Shown here in pieces: positions 24,383 to 35,912 of a stretch of 64,000 nt of DNA. A program made the position numbers and the translations under genes. The stretch covers positions 7,288,985-7,352,984 of the forward strand of contig NC_133292.1 of NCBI RefSeq assembly GCF_005239225.2, in the 5' to 3' direction. The notes below the pieces were generated by a model. That model did no database searches. It had not been told where the DNA came from and saw only the letters and a program-made list of their open reading frames with translations. Source of the stretch: Populus alba (lineage: Eukaryota; Streptophyta; Magnoliopsida; Malpighiales; Salicaceae). The stretch's first letter is position 1. Every line of letters begins with the position of its first letter.

Positions 24383-26649
24383 ATGGCCACCGATGCCACC
24401 ACTACCGAATTCCAAAACCCCACCGATTTCCGCCCCGATTTCCACTCGGAGAAAATCTCCTCCGCAACCTCTTATGACGGTCTCCATTTTTGGCAATACA
24501 TGATTTCCGGTTCAATAGCCGGTCTTGTAGAACACATGGCCATGTTCCCTGTAGACACAGTCAAGACCCATATGCAAGCAATCGGGTCTTGCCCAATTAA
24601 ATCCGTTAGTGTAACCCACGTCCTCAATTCCCTTCTCAAATCCGGAGGCCCTTCTTCCCTTTACCGTGGCATTGCCGCCATGGCTCTTGGCGCTGGTCCT
24701 GCCCACGCTGTCCATTTTTCAGTTTATGAAGTCTGCAAGAAACATTTGTCGCGAGACAACTCAAATAGTTCAATTGCTCACGCCGTTTCTGGTGTTTGTG
24801 CAACGGTTGCTAGCGATGCGGTTTTTACACCAATGGATATGGTAAAGCAGAGATTGCAATTGGGGAGTGATAGTGTTTATAAGGGTGTTTGGGATTGTGT
24901 TAAGAGGGTGGTGAGAGAGGAGGGGTTTGGTGCGTTTTATGCTTCGTATAGGACGACTGTTTTGATGAATGCTCCATTTACTGCGGTTTATTTTGCAACA
25001 TATGAGGCTGCGAAGAAGGGCTTGATGGAGATTTCTCCTGAGAGTGCTAACGATGAGAAGTGGGTTCTTCATGCTACTGCTGGTGCTGCAGCTGGAGCAC
25101 TGGCGGCTGCTGTTACCACACCACTCGATGTTGTTAAAACTCAGTTGCAGTGTCAGGTATTGTTCTTCTTGCTCTGCTTTTAATTCACAGTGAACTATTT
25201 TGCCAATTTTAAGAAAATACGAGGCAAATAGAGAAAGAGGATGCCTACCTGTTTAATCGCACTATTCCGGCTTCATATATAATATCTATATCATCCTATC
25301 GGTTTTTTTTTACGCTGCCATAGTCTGAACATCTTCTAAAGTTGTGGCATGCCATAGCAACAGTTCATTTTATGATTGAGCCCAACGTAATTTTTTAGCA
25401 GTTTGCAAACCCTGTATATTAGGTGCTTTACAAGTATTATGGCTGCAAGGGAAGCAATTTGCCATCTCTTCATTGTTTATACTTTTATGGGTTTGGTTTA
25501 ATCTTCCACATCTGACTATTCCTTATCAGTCTCGAACGAAATGAATTTTACAAGAGTTGAATGCCGGGTGTTAAATTGGTATTCTCATGTAACTGATATC
25601 ACACCTCTGCATGTCTGTTTGTTTGTTAAGGAACTTGTTATGCCTCTTCCACTAATGATGTAAAGAACATCGCTGGAAAGTCAATAGAGTGCGGGGACAT
25701 CGATCTATCAATGGAGCAGCAAACACTGGGCACATGTCCAATTTATAAATTAGGATATTCTTCAACCAAACACCTGCTATTCTCTGTAATTGACTTCCAT
25801 AGAGCCTCACAAATACTAATGACTTGACCATCTAGCCTAGCCAGCAGTAATCACCTACTTAGGCAAGTTCCACATGATTCGACTCCTGAGCCAACTTGGA
25901 CACCAGTCAATTTTTGTATGTCTTTCTGTTGTGTGTTTTGTGATGCCTAGTAAGTGTTGCTTGTTCATTGATGATAAATTTGTGTTGAAGCTCTTGAAGA
26001 ATTTCATTGGTCCACTCCATTTTGTATTTCAAAAGTCATAGTTTGTAAAAATCTACTAAGGCTACTAGATGTATCATGTAACCTATCGTTGTCCGGTCCT
26101 GTGGTGCTAACCCTTGCCTGGTAGGGGAGATGGAGTCGGGTAGTGTTTGAGATTGTAACAGTGGTTGCTTTTTAAAGTGTTTTTCGATTGGAAATGTATT
26201 AAAATAATATTTTTCAAAATGATTTAAAATCATAAAAAATAAAATTAAAGCAAAAAAGTTTTCAAAAAAGTTTTTTAAATGCAAAAATAAACAATCTTAA
26301 CGATAAATTAGTTCTCAAGTTCACTTTCTTTCATTGTCACATAAAGACTACAAGATGTGTTAATTTGTGTATAGTCTATTACGGGTGTTAAATTTCTCTT
26401 AACGATAACAATGAACACTGATTGGATATGCAGGGTGTTTGTGGGTGCGACAGATTTAAAAGTGGTTCAATTGGAGATGTGATTAAAACAATAGTTAAAA
26501 AGGATGGTTACAGAGGCCTCATAAGAGGTTGGATCCCAAGGATGCTCTTCCATGCACCAGCCGCAGCAATCTCCTGGTCTACATACGAGGCCTCAAAATC
26601 TTTCTTTCAGGAACTCAATGATAATAGTAACAGTGACAATGTCACTTGA
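24383..26649 (+). CDS. Mitoferrin-type mitochondrial iron carrier
   Basis: Two exons, 24383-25156 and 26434-26649, with a 1277-bp GT-AG intron in phase 0. The product is 329 aa. It has three mitochondrial-carrier repeats with signatures PVDTVK (56-61), PMDMVK (150-155) and PLDVVK (247-252). Mitoferrin-type contact residues are visible: GAGPAHAVHFSVYE in repeat 1, MNAPFTAVYFATYE in repeat 2 and HAPAAAISWSTYE in repeat 3. It is expected to carry ferrous iron across the inner mitochondrial membrane for Fe-S cluster and haem synthesis, as do Arabidopsis MIT1/MIT2 (from memory At2g30160/At1g07030). The intron holds an AT-rich dispersed repeat. The first ATG is used and has a good context (CACCATGGCC). 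Confidence 0.95.
26145..26300 (-). repeat. Dispersed AT-rich repeat inside the mitoferrin intron
   Basis: Starts GTGTTTGAGATTGTAACAGTGG and runs through TTTTTAAAGTGTTTTTCGATTGG to AAAATCATAAAAAATAAAATT. It is the inverse of the copies at 3990-4205 and 60000-60215. Confidence 0.5.
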
Positions 26650-27774
26650 ATAACCAAAGAGCGAAAGGGTATTCGCTATCCTGCTGATGCATCACAATAG
26701 TGTGTACAAGTAATGAGATGCTAGCTTCCCATGAGAGATTACAAGCAAGCACGTGTACCATTTTTTCAGGCCCCGTTGCTGTCAATTTAATTGGTATTAC
26801 GAGTCAAATTGATTGGTCATATAGAATTCACTGCTGAATACTTAGCTGCTCGTTTAATGATCCTGTTGTCCCTGCATTTTTCCTTAAAATTTTCAGTTTC
26901 ATAATGATGCAAGATTCTTTTATTTCAACAAAAAAATTAATTATCGTTTATCTGGATATTCAAGAGTTAGTTGCCATAGCTATCTCCCTTTTTGCAGCTA
27001 TTGATTTTCCACTTCAGATTTCTGATCATGGGTGATTCCATTGATGATTTTGGAGTTTGTTTTTTAAGACTCGGTTTTATTTTTGGGGGTCTCTTTTATG
27101 GCGTCTGGCGAATATTAAGATTTGTTATCAGATATCATAGGTCGACATAATGATACCGCGAGTCTAGTTATGCCAGGTACAGATGACAGTATTGAATCTA
27201 CAAGGATGGTATCGGGTAAAACTTTCCTTCGTCTCGGTCAATTTCAATGGCATCACTAGGAGATGGTTTATTTTTAACCAAGACTATAATTTTTCTATTT
27301 GGATTTGCTTCTTTTTTTGTTCTTCCAACTATGGACGCATGCTTCTGCGGCCTTATAATTCGTAAACCGCAGCTTTTGCACCCCTACAGCATACGGGGAG
27401 TACTGTCACTGCATTCATGTTGAATCAACCTATTCCGGAGGGCCTGTAGATGACAGCGGAAGCGATTGCCCATTTAGCACATTCCGATGGTATACTCGCG
27501 TGACACGGCCATCATTGGTGAAAGGACAGGGTAATGCTAGGTTTCTAACTATTGATGGGGAGAAAAAGAAAAATGGGGCTATATGTAATTTCGCTTCCAT
27601 GTTGGCGTCAATTTATATATTTAAATGTGGACACTTTCAATTTCCTTGGCGGATCCTCGAACTTTACAAGAAAACCAAGAAGCCAAGAATACATAAGAAC
27701 TTCGTAACTATGATTCGAGTGTTTTTTCCTGTTCTCTACGAGTTCCACCAGTTTGATCCTTAGCCAAGGGAAGA
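26650..27774. other. Intergenic, 3' UTR of mitoferrin
   Basis: No gene supported. The open frames at 27183-27365 and 27500-27763 carry no recognisable motif. Confidence 0.5.
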
Positions 27775-28240
27775 ATATATGTTGTGAGCTCACAACCTGA
27801 CCAACAATCACAGTAATATCATCAAGTTTTCCACCAGCCAAACAAAGAAACTCACTGGTGGTGTTGAGGAAACAAAACTCGTCTTTGTATCAGTAATATA
27901 AGAAGTTTTAGCAGTGAGCTTCATGCCAAGAATTTTAGGGTGATAAAAATGCATGATAAAAAGGAATAGTAACATACTTATGTACGGTTTCATACCCAGA
28001 GACACCGCCAGCAACAGCAACAACTCCCCCATTGTAGTCGTGAACAAAGAATGCATCATCCCCACCTCTCTCAACCTATCAAAAGACCGAATTTCAAAGT
28101 TCAAAGTTCAAATAAACGTTATTAACATCCAACCAAAAGCATAAAGATGAAATAAGCAATTGGCTTACCTTTTTAAGGTGCGGGTAACACTTACCAGTTG
28201 GCTCTCTTTGAAGGAGCTAATTTTGAGAGCTCCCGTTCAG
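27775..28240 (-). pseudogene. PP2C phosphatase relic (PBCP-like)
   Basis: On the minus strand two ends of a PP2C survive. The 5' part, about 28240-27990, reads PERELSKLAPS..., an exon end at PHLKK, a short intron, then ERGGDDAFFVHDYNGGVVAV and GGVSGYE. The 3' part, about 27845-27775, reads LAGGKLDDITVIVGQVVSS, the usual end of the PP2C domain in the PBCP/PP2C26 group. Roughly 170 residues between are missing, and the metal-binding Asp of the ADGVSGW motif is Gly here. Arabidopsis PBCP (At2g30170 from memory), a thylakoid phosphatase for PSII core proteins, is the direct neighbour of a mitoferrin gene, as this relic is. Confidence 0.82.
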
Positions 28241-28664
28241 GCTTAACTGCCTACATTACTATTGCGTTTTTCTTTTTGCAATTTTCAATAAATTAGTGAA
28301 AAGGAAGAAACTGAGAAAAACAGTTCACCGCCGAATTGTTTTGGTTTCGGATGAAGGTGCAAAACAACTCGTTTTTCTTAGGAATTGAATTCAGATTTGA
28401 TAGTGATATATTTGGAACATGGATTCGGAGAGACCGAGAAATCGAAGCCCTTAATATGGGAACCATCCCCATTTCCCGCCTCGACCCTCTCTCAAGTAAC
28501 TATCCACAACCCACCCTTTTTGCACCTTTTGCAGAGCGAGCTCAAATCAAATGCGTGTGGTTCTAGTTAAAAGTTAAAACAAACAAAGCACTCACTTCCA
28601 GGCAACCAAAAGTTAGATTTTATGCATTAATAATATAATAAATATTGAACTCCTAGATCAACAA
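28241..28664. other. Intergenic between the PP2C relic and the tRNA-Gly relic
   Basis: Upstream side of the PP2C relic. Two overlapping open frames (28336-28570) have no family motif. Nothing else seen. Confidence 0.4.
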
Positions 28665-28731
28665 GCACCAGTGTCTAGTGTAGAATAGTACCCTGCACGT
28701 ACAGACCCGGGTTCGATTCCCGGCTGGTGCA
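28665..28731 (+). pseudogene. tRNA-Gly(GCC)-like gene with four single-base losses
   Basis: The 3' half is perfect, with the T arm GGGTTCGATTCCCG and acceptor end CTGGTGCA pairing with the 5' GCACCAG. The 5' half lacks one base at four sites, each inside a doubled base of the canonical plant tRNA-Gly(GCC): G in the D-arm start, G in the D-loop, C in the anticodon and G after it. Total length is 67 instead of 71. The anticodon loop is destroyed, so it cannot decode. It lies about 115 bp before the next coding start. Confidence 0.85.
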
Positions 28732-28845
28732 GGAATTTTTATTTTTAACTTTCTGTATTCACTGCTCTTTTTATTTTTTAAATAAATCAATCAATCTTGG
28801 CCTTGCTGTCCTAGAGTTTTCTTCTCAATCTCCATCTCCAAACGT

Positions 28846-29558
28846 ATGAACGCCACTCCCTTTTCCCCACCCGATCTCCTTCAAGGTAAAATCAGTCAAT
28901 CACATTCACATTCCTTTTCTTTCCTTATTTCTGGTTTATAATCTCCAATATACTTTTCTTTTCTTTTATCTGTTTTGTAGACAACAATTTGGAAAGCGAT
29001 ACCGAAACGAATCCCGATGACACATCCGAATACTACCAGCCAATCTCAGCCGTTGATTACGACGACTCCCACTCCGATCAATCAAACTCAGATGAAGAAC
29101 ACCATAACAATCCCCATTTTTCTGATTACCAGCAGCAGCACCTTGACAACGGCCACTGTGAGCGTCAAGCAGAGGATGGAATCTCGACTCTTAATATAAA
29201 CGAAGATGTCGAGGGAAAGAGCAGCAGCAGCGAAGATGGAGATGAAGAGGAATTAGAAGAAGAGAGAGTAGGAGAGGCATCTGAGACGGCGATCTTGAGG
29301 GCGTTTAGAGAGGACGAGAGTAGAAGGAATGCGCCGTTGACGCCAGAGAATGCGACACGTGTTATGGAGGCAATGCGTGTGTGTCGTTTGGGGAGTTTTG
29401 TTCGGCTGATTGGGCGGGTGGGGTTGGTGGGAGAGCAGTGGATTGATGAGCTTAGGAGATTGAGACAACACCTGGTTGCTGGAAATCAACCTTTCCTTTC
29501 AAAATTAGATGTCTTGCTTTTGGGGATGTTTGCGTTTCTTTTTATTTCTTCTTTATGA
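28846..29558 (+). CDS. Small acidic protein of unknown function
   Basis: Exons are 28846-28885 and 28981-29558 (GT-AG, phase 1), giving 205 aa. The first half is very acidic and Ser/Asp/Glu/His-rich, probably disordered (a run of Glu/Asp around EDGDEEELEEE). The second half is a compact block, AILRAFREDESRRNAPLTPE followed by MEAMRVCRLGSFVRLIGRVG and WIDELRRLRQ. It ends in a hydrophobic stretch, LDVLLLGMFAFLFISSL, which could be a tail anchor. I do not recognise the family. In Arabidopsis an unnamed small gene lies between SLP1 and mitoferrin (At1g07020 from memory), which would fit. The short first exon is supported by the clean donor, acceptor and phase. A start inside exon 2 is possible but there is no early ATG. 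Confidence 0.7.
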
Positions 29559-31179
29559 AGACTATTCTTTTTGCGTTTTTTTTTCTTTCTTACTCGTATC
29601 TAAAGCTTTTTAAAAATTTTAATGGAGTGTGATGTTAAGAATCTATGAACATTTGTAGTTGAATCCATCAGTCAACTGTTTTTAAATCCAAATGAACTAA
29701 ATGGGGATGGGGATGGGATTTCCCCGTTTCAACAAGAAGCAAAACTGAAACTTGTTCAGAAATTCTATTTTGCATGCAATTCTAGAAATTCAGTGCTCTT
29801 TTTAGCATTCTGCGGTAATTCTTCCCCATTGCATTGATTGTTCAACTTTTTGCCTCATGGATCCCTATTTACTTCCCCACCAAATTACATAATTATAGGA
29901 GCACCAAGCCCACCTTGCGATGATAGCAGTAAAACCTCCTCTGCAGATTCCTCTTTGCACACTCCTGCTCAATATCACCATCTCCAACGCGACTGTAAAA
30001 TATTTATCCTTGCTCCATACCTCTCTGACAGCAGCGCAAGAGAAAAACAAGACTTTTTTTAATGCTCCATCCCGTTCTAACTCGCCTGTTTTGATGGTGA
30101 GCCTATTCAAAATAGCTGACCGGCACAATGAAGCCATGCCTTGGTATCTGCAAACTAACCCGTGCCAACTTATACCAGTCTACTCCTACTTTCTTTTCCC
30201 TTTATTTTTTTAGTAGAAGTCAAACTCTCACTTGCTTCTCCCTGATGCGATCACATAAAGATTTCACGGTAAAATCACAAGCTAACACCACAAAAAGTCA
30301 CACCATACATCCGATCTAGAAAGAGACCAATCCACCTGCTTAGGAAGAGTGACAGAGCAACACTTCTTTCGACCCAATCCACCACCTTGCTTAGAAGAGT
30401 AAACACTTTCCATGAGACTGGGCCCCTGCAGCCGAAACCTTCTTTAGCCTTTAGAAATGCAATATCATCTCTGCTCTACTCTGATGACTTCGGATGAGAT
30501 GGACAAGGAATACCGATAGTTTTGCGTACTAAGTATCTTCGAGGAAACCAACTGAATTTTCAAGCAAAAGAGACCTTTTGATGCCCAACGCGGAGTTAGA
30601 ACAGGAAGTATACTGATAAGGGGCTTACAATAATCAAAGCTAAGCTTCTTTCTAATAAGGGCAGCACCTAATATCTCACAGGCACAATTCCCTCAGATTT
30701 TCACAGCACCAAATTAAGTAAACCCATTAAATCTCGCAAAACAAGTGTGAGAGAAGAATTTTTTTGCTTTGCATTTAGAGGTGGCAAGGCCCACGCCAGC
30801 AACATTATTAAGCAGGCTTGGATAGAACCTCTTCCATACAGCAATCACAAAGAGGAAAGTGATTAATAAGTTCACTTTGCCTGAACCCCTTCTTCCCTTT
30901 TAAACTGTTTTTTAATGCTACTCACTACAAAGAAAATCCATACATTATAATATTTGACTCCGGAGTTCGACAATCCGAATAGTAGTTTCTAGCTGCGCAT
31001 TGAGACAATATTATCTCAAATCAAAACTGAAGTTGCCAAATTCATGGTTCTTAGAAATTTTAATACTAGCCATTCACTGGAATGAAGGTTCGCTGTGCCG
31101 TTGTGCATCCAGCTTGTGATTATGGATCAGGATACCACTGAGGCATGCTTTCTAGTTTCTTTTTCTCATGCATTGATTT
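29559..31179. other. Intergenic, 3' flanks of convergent genes
   Basis: 3' UTR of the gene ending at 29558 and, from the other side, the 3' UTR of the minus-strand MCAT locus. The open frames at 29838-30319 on both strands show no recognisable family. No RNA gene seen. Confidence 0.45.
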
Positions 31180-34100
31180 CTTCTATTATTCAGCTTCTTG
31201 TCCATTCTCCTTTGAAAAATACCAGCCTAATACACCTGGTTTAAAATGATTTTAATAAACTAGGAGTAAGATGGCGAATTTTCAAGAAGTGTTAGATAGA
31301 ATGAGTTACCACTAACATTGACTCTTGGTTCTGTAATTTATAGAGATGGGGGATAAATTTGTACCTTTCCAGGTCCCAAAATTCACTAACTCTTTTCTTC
31401 ACCCTTTGGTTATGGAAGTTCTTCACTGTTGTTTCCCGATTCGAACAGGAGAAGTTCAACCTGCGAAGTTTGAATTTTATATGATTCAAAATTATTGTTC
31501 CCTTCTGCTCTTATCATGGAGATAGCAAGTTACGAGTAAGTTTACTGGCGTGCCAAAATCTTTCTTAATTGTTGCAGGATCTGCATACTGTGTTGCATCG
31601 ACATTGGAATAACTGGTATTCTTGGTTGCCTGATTTCAGTGGCTGCCAATGCAGCTTCCAATCTTGAGACAGCTGGTTCCATGAAACTTGTTATTGGAAA
31701 AAAAAAAAAAGGGAAAAAAGAAAAAAAAAAAAAAAAAAAAAAAACAAAAAAAAAAAAAAAAAAAAGGAAAAAAAAAAAAAAGAAAAAAACCCCCCCCCTC
31801 GGCCGCGCCACGGCAACTGCTAAATACGAACCTTGAGAAAAGGGTCAGAACCATGGTTTACTTAAGTGAAAAAGATGATGATGACGACAACGACGAAACA
31901 AAATTACCGTCATTCGAGCTTTGAATGACTTTGCTTTGGCTTCTACTGCTTCTACTCCCTTCACACCTGCCAGATTTACCGCATAATTACCCTTTACCAA
32001 AAGCATTCAATACCAAAGTTCATACATTAAGGTTTAATTAAATACACCAAGTTTATGTCCACTGATACTAAAAGAATCTGATTTTAAAGGAACCTTTACA
32101 GGACATTAGGTAATTTTGCAATCTGAACTCTATCAGCTTCATCACTTCTTGATTTGGCTGCATCACACAACTGTTGAACTTTTGTCAGAGTCCAGTCCAT
32201 ATAAACACTGACCATCGCACTTTTAGCCAGCATCAGGCAGCTTCCTGTAGGCAGTTTCATAGAATGTTATTACTTAAAAGATGTCATGAAACTACTCATA
32301 TGGGGTACAAATACTATAGCCATCTCTAGCCAGCTATTGATTACCTGCATTGGCTTCACCCCTTAGTTTGACCAGCTTCAGTCCATCCTTTCGAAGCTAT
32401 AATAAGACTGGAATCCCAAAGAAAACAGGACATGTGAATACATAAACACAAGTGACATATAAAAAGGCAGGAATCATATAGGCATATACTATCTGTAAGC
32501 AATTAAAACTTTTATTCTGAAAAACAGTAAATGGTGCCACAAACTAAATACGATGAATACGAAGATGTTTCTATATGCCCCATCTGATACACAGAAACAC
32601 AGCATTAAGCAATGACCAGAATAACCACCCAGCAGTGACAATCATCGGACTCAGATTGAATATTTGCTGGATTAATTCTAGTTTGCATGTCACATTAAAT
32701 GTTGGGCAAGCTCACCTAAAATGAGGTAGTCATCACTTAATTTGAATATAAACTGGTCCTATCTAATTGGTGCAAGTCCCGAAAGCTATTGGGCAGAGCT
32801 CATCCAACATGTACGACACAACAGGATTTTAAACAGAAGGCATACATCATTGATAAGCATTGTAATCTAAAAGTGCTGCCTCAATGCAAGATAAATTAAA
32901 ATTATGAATTACGAAGGAGGACAGGTACAGCTCATAAATCAATTTTGTGCAAACACATCAACACAATATTGTTTTCAACTCAGTTGAGTTTATTGTTAGA
33001 TGAAGTTGCTTTTAGTTTGCAATACAACAGTTGTTTTTCTTGGAGTTAAAATGCCTTCACCTGAAGAGCTCCAGCAAATGCTAGTGCAGTATATTCTCCC
33101 AAGCTAAAATACCACATGTGACATTACAACAGAGGTCAGGAGTTATCTGCTTGGCCTCCATCACGAGCCCGTGCACCTTTCAACTGCAGCGTAGACTTGT
33201 GACATAAGAGAATAGCAGGGCCTGCAACTATAAACAACAGACTCATATGATATATATAGGAGCGACACCTACATAATAAACCGCATGCAATGACAGCTAA
33301 CATCAACATCACCAGAAATTAATGCAGCTATTTAAGATAAAAGGGTGTAGATCCGTGACATAGTGTTTTATCCTAGTTTTCAAAAATAAGATTAAACCGA
33401 TCAAGCTGATTGGTGTAGTAAATCTATCACATGGGAGCCTAGTTTAATTTAAAAGAAAATGTTGACATATTTCACCAAAGCAGAGTCTCTTCCACAACCA
33501 TACAATGTTGCATCGGTGAGCTGTCTCCTTATGGCATATATGAACTGTTGATTATTAGCCAGGACAATTAAGCCAAAGTAAAGAGTAAACATTGCAATAG
33601 CAGAAAGAGGGAGTTAACCTGGCCTTATAACAAGTCGAATCCAGCTTCTCTTTTTGGACCACCGGTGCAGAGTTCTAGAAGATGCAATACCTGCATCCAA
33701 CCAAATGCTTTTATGAAGACAATGAAATATAGATTCCAGACCGAATTTCTCAAGCTGACTGAAAGGATAGAGAAAAAGGAATAATTTTTTTTGAATCCTT
33801 ACCACAAATACTATCGTTGGCTTTTTTGTACAGCTCGGAAGCAGCTGACACAATACCATGAGCCTCCTTTCATCCCAACAGTTGTGCAACCCTGAATTAC
33901 TTAGAACAAACAACAACACACCACTCTAGTTAGGACTTAGGAGTAGCAATTAATTAATTAATCAACAAACTAACAATTTAGCTATTAATCTTTAATTCCA
34001 AGTCCAATTAAACAAAAATCAATCAAGCATTATCTATCGATTTTCCTACATTAGAATTAAACCAATGCAGTGTAAAATTAGAAAGGTAAAAGAAATCAAT

Positions 34101-34336
34101 AAAAGACTGACCTGACCAGGAAACAAAAAGGCAGAGGTAGGCTTATAATCTAGAAACAAAGTATCATCAACAAAAACAGCTTGAGTTTGTGATCCAACTG
34201 ACAAGCTCATGAAAACCCTTGATGGGTTCCCATTTTTAAGAGCAAATCCTCGAATTCCTTTGTTAAAAGCATCAGAGGAAGTGAAAGAGAGGGTTTTGAG
34301 AGAAACGGAAGGGATAGCGAGAGAAGAAGAAGCCAT
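31180..34336 (-). pseudogene. Malonyl-CoA:ACP transacylase (MCAT) locus, many 1-nt indels
   Basis: The exon 1 frame is intact (34336-34112): Ser-rich chloroplast transit peptide, then DYKPTSAFLFPGQ and a GT donor. Further MCAT blocks follow in order on the minus strand: AHGIVSAASELYKKAND (about 33880), the VTSLAAVE region (about 33200), LGEYTALAFAGA with the GxSxG region (about 33090), DGLKLVKLRGEA (about 32380), SAMVS...QQLCDAA (about 32200), GVEAVEAKAKSFKARMT (about 31930), SFMEPAVSRLEAALAATEIR (about 31650), a block corresponding to SPVQWETTVKTL (about 31430) and IAGIFKR..NINA (about 31210). Nearly every block holds one-base insertions or losses although the residues are conserved. MCAT charges ACP with malonate for plastid fatty-acid synthesis (At2g30200 from memory). 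It may be a recent pseudogene or a gene damaged by sequence errors. Confidence 0.85.
31697..31798. repeat. Low-complexity A-rich/C-run tract inside an MCAT exon
   Basis: About 90 bases of A runs broken by single G or C, then a run of nine C and a GC-rich TCGGCCGCGCCACGG. On the minus strand it sits between the conserved residues LAVAGA and SFMEP, which should be joined by three residues. It has no features of an element. Confidence 0.85.
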
Positions 34337-34984
34337 GGTTGAAGAAGGGAGGGTGCGTAGGATAAGAGGGAGGGTGGTAGTGGTGAAGGATACTGGCATG
34401 TGAATTTAGTGTTTGTTTGGGTGTTTATAATGTGAAATGGTGTAGGTATTGAGTAGCGGAGTTTACAAAGAGAGACGTTGGAGATGGCTTCAAAGCCAAA
34501 GTGAGCAGCCAACCAATACTGTTTAGTAATATGATATTAGTTTATGTTTTAAAATAATATTTTATTTTATTTTTATTTTTAAAAACTATTATATCAAAAC
34601 AATTTAAAATAAAAAAAAATTTATAAAATAAAAAAATATATAGTAATATCACCACAAAAACAAACTCTCATTTTGTGTTCTTTCTTTTATTTTAGGGACA
34701 TAACTTCACTTTGTTATTGTCGTTTAAGAAAAACTAGAGAACGGGGAGTCGATGAGAGAATGTTCCAAGGAAGAAGGAAGGAGAATGCTTCTCTTCACCT
34801 GGAGAGGTCTCGAACATCAGAACCAGGCCATGTCAAAAAAATAAAATAAATAACAAAATTCTCAGGAATGACTTTTAAAAAAATTCTGACGGAACCATCG
34901 AACATCTAAAATTAGGCTTTTCTCATCGAGAGTAGGAAATCTCAGGAGGATTTGGGCTAAATTCCAAAAAAAAAAAAAAAAAAA
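34337..34984. other. Upstream region of the MCAT locus
   Basis: Promoter and 5' UTR of the minus-strand MCAT gene. An AT-rich dispersed repeat copy lies near 34530-34660. An A23 run lies at 34964-34987. No gene seen. Confidence 0.45.
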
Positions 34985-35065
34985 AAACCTCTTAACAGCA
35001 TCTGTAATTTGCGATTCTGAGACTGAGAGGGTCTCCAATGATAACTGTAGGCTTCAAGGCTCTTG
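34985..35065. repeat. Duplicated fragment of SLP1 exon 1
   Basis: GAGGGTCTCCAATGATAACT followed by GTAGGCTTCAAGGCT nearly matches 38973-39007 within exon 1 of the SLP1-like gene (the ALKPIVINGDPPT region). Weaker similarity extends on the left to about 34985. It is an isolated fragment, about 900 bp past the stop codon of the intact gene. Confidence 0.7.
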
Positions 35066-35912
35066 TTTAACACAAAATATTTTGCTTCGTTTTGCTAACA
35101 GGAGTTGAATTCCATTTTTGAAGCTCTTGTTTTCTTCATTCGGTATTTGCTAGATTTATGCGGTGATAAAGAATTAGCTGATTTAGTTTTTTTTTTACTT
35201 GAGGAATAATGCAGCGACAAACCCAAAATGCGAAAAAAGAAAAGCAATATAGTGGATAAATTGCATATACCATGGCGTTTGTTGATACAAATATGAGCCA
35301 CAGGGAAAATAACGGGGAGGCCAGACATTATCTCCGCTACCAGGTCTGTCTTGCCTTGATATGTTCTCCAGAGCCTGCTAGTGCTCTTATTCTTGCTCGA
35401 TGTAGATCAATTTTTATGTGGCAATCACTAGCCTGCTTCTGATCTTATTACAACCTAATATTTACCAACTTCAGTAGATAACAATATGAAGGCTGGTTCC
35501 CCGTATATCCTCCCGTTTATGCGCGTAATACTTTGGACTTTTTGTCTGAATTTCCACTTCTCCTTTGCTGAATTGATGTTGAACTATTTCTTTTAATTAC
35601 AAAACAATTTAACCAATGGGAAGAGAATCCGCCACAAAAAGAGTCAAGGTAGGTGTATTCCTGCGAACATATAAACAGAAATAGAACCCTTAAATCCCCC
35701 ATCATTTTGAAAGTGATATACCCTAATTTTCATTTTTTTTTTCGCACAAGCCTTGCCAGTACTGCACGGCATATAATAAATAATGCAGCTTTTCAGAAGC
35801 AAATACATTACCAGAATCTGCAAAGCATTTTACTTGACGTGGGGTATGAAATAGAGCAACAAACAAGAAAAATTGATTCAAAACAATACCTGGTCAGTTC
35901 ACTTGCTTCTCT

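Noticed and set aside
31542..31924. Poly-Phe and poly-Lys open frames on both strands
   Set aside because: They are translations of the homopolymer tract at 31697-31798 inside the MCAT locus, not proteins.
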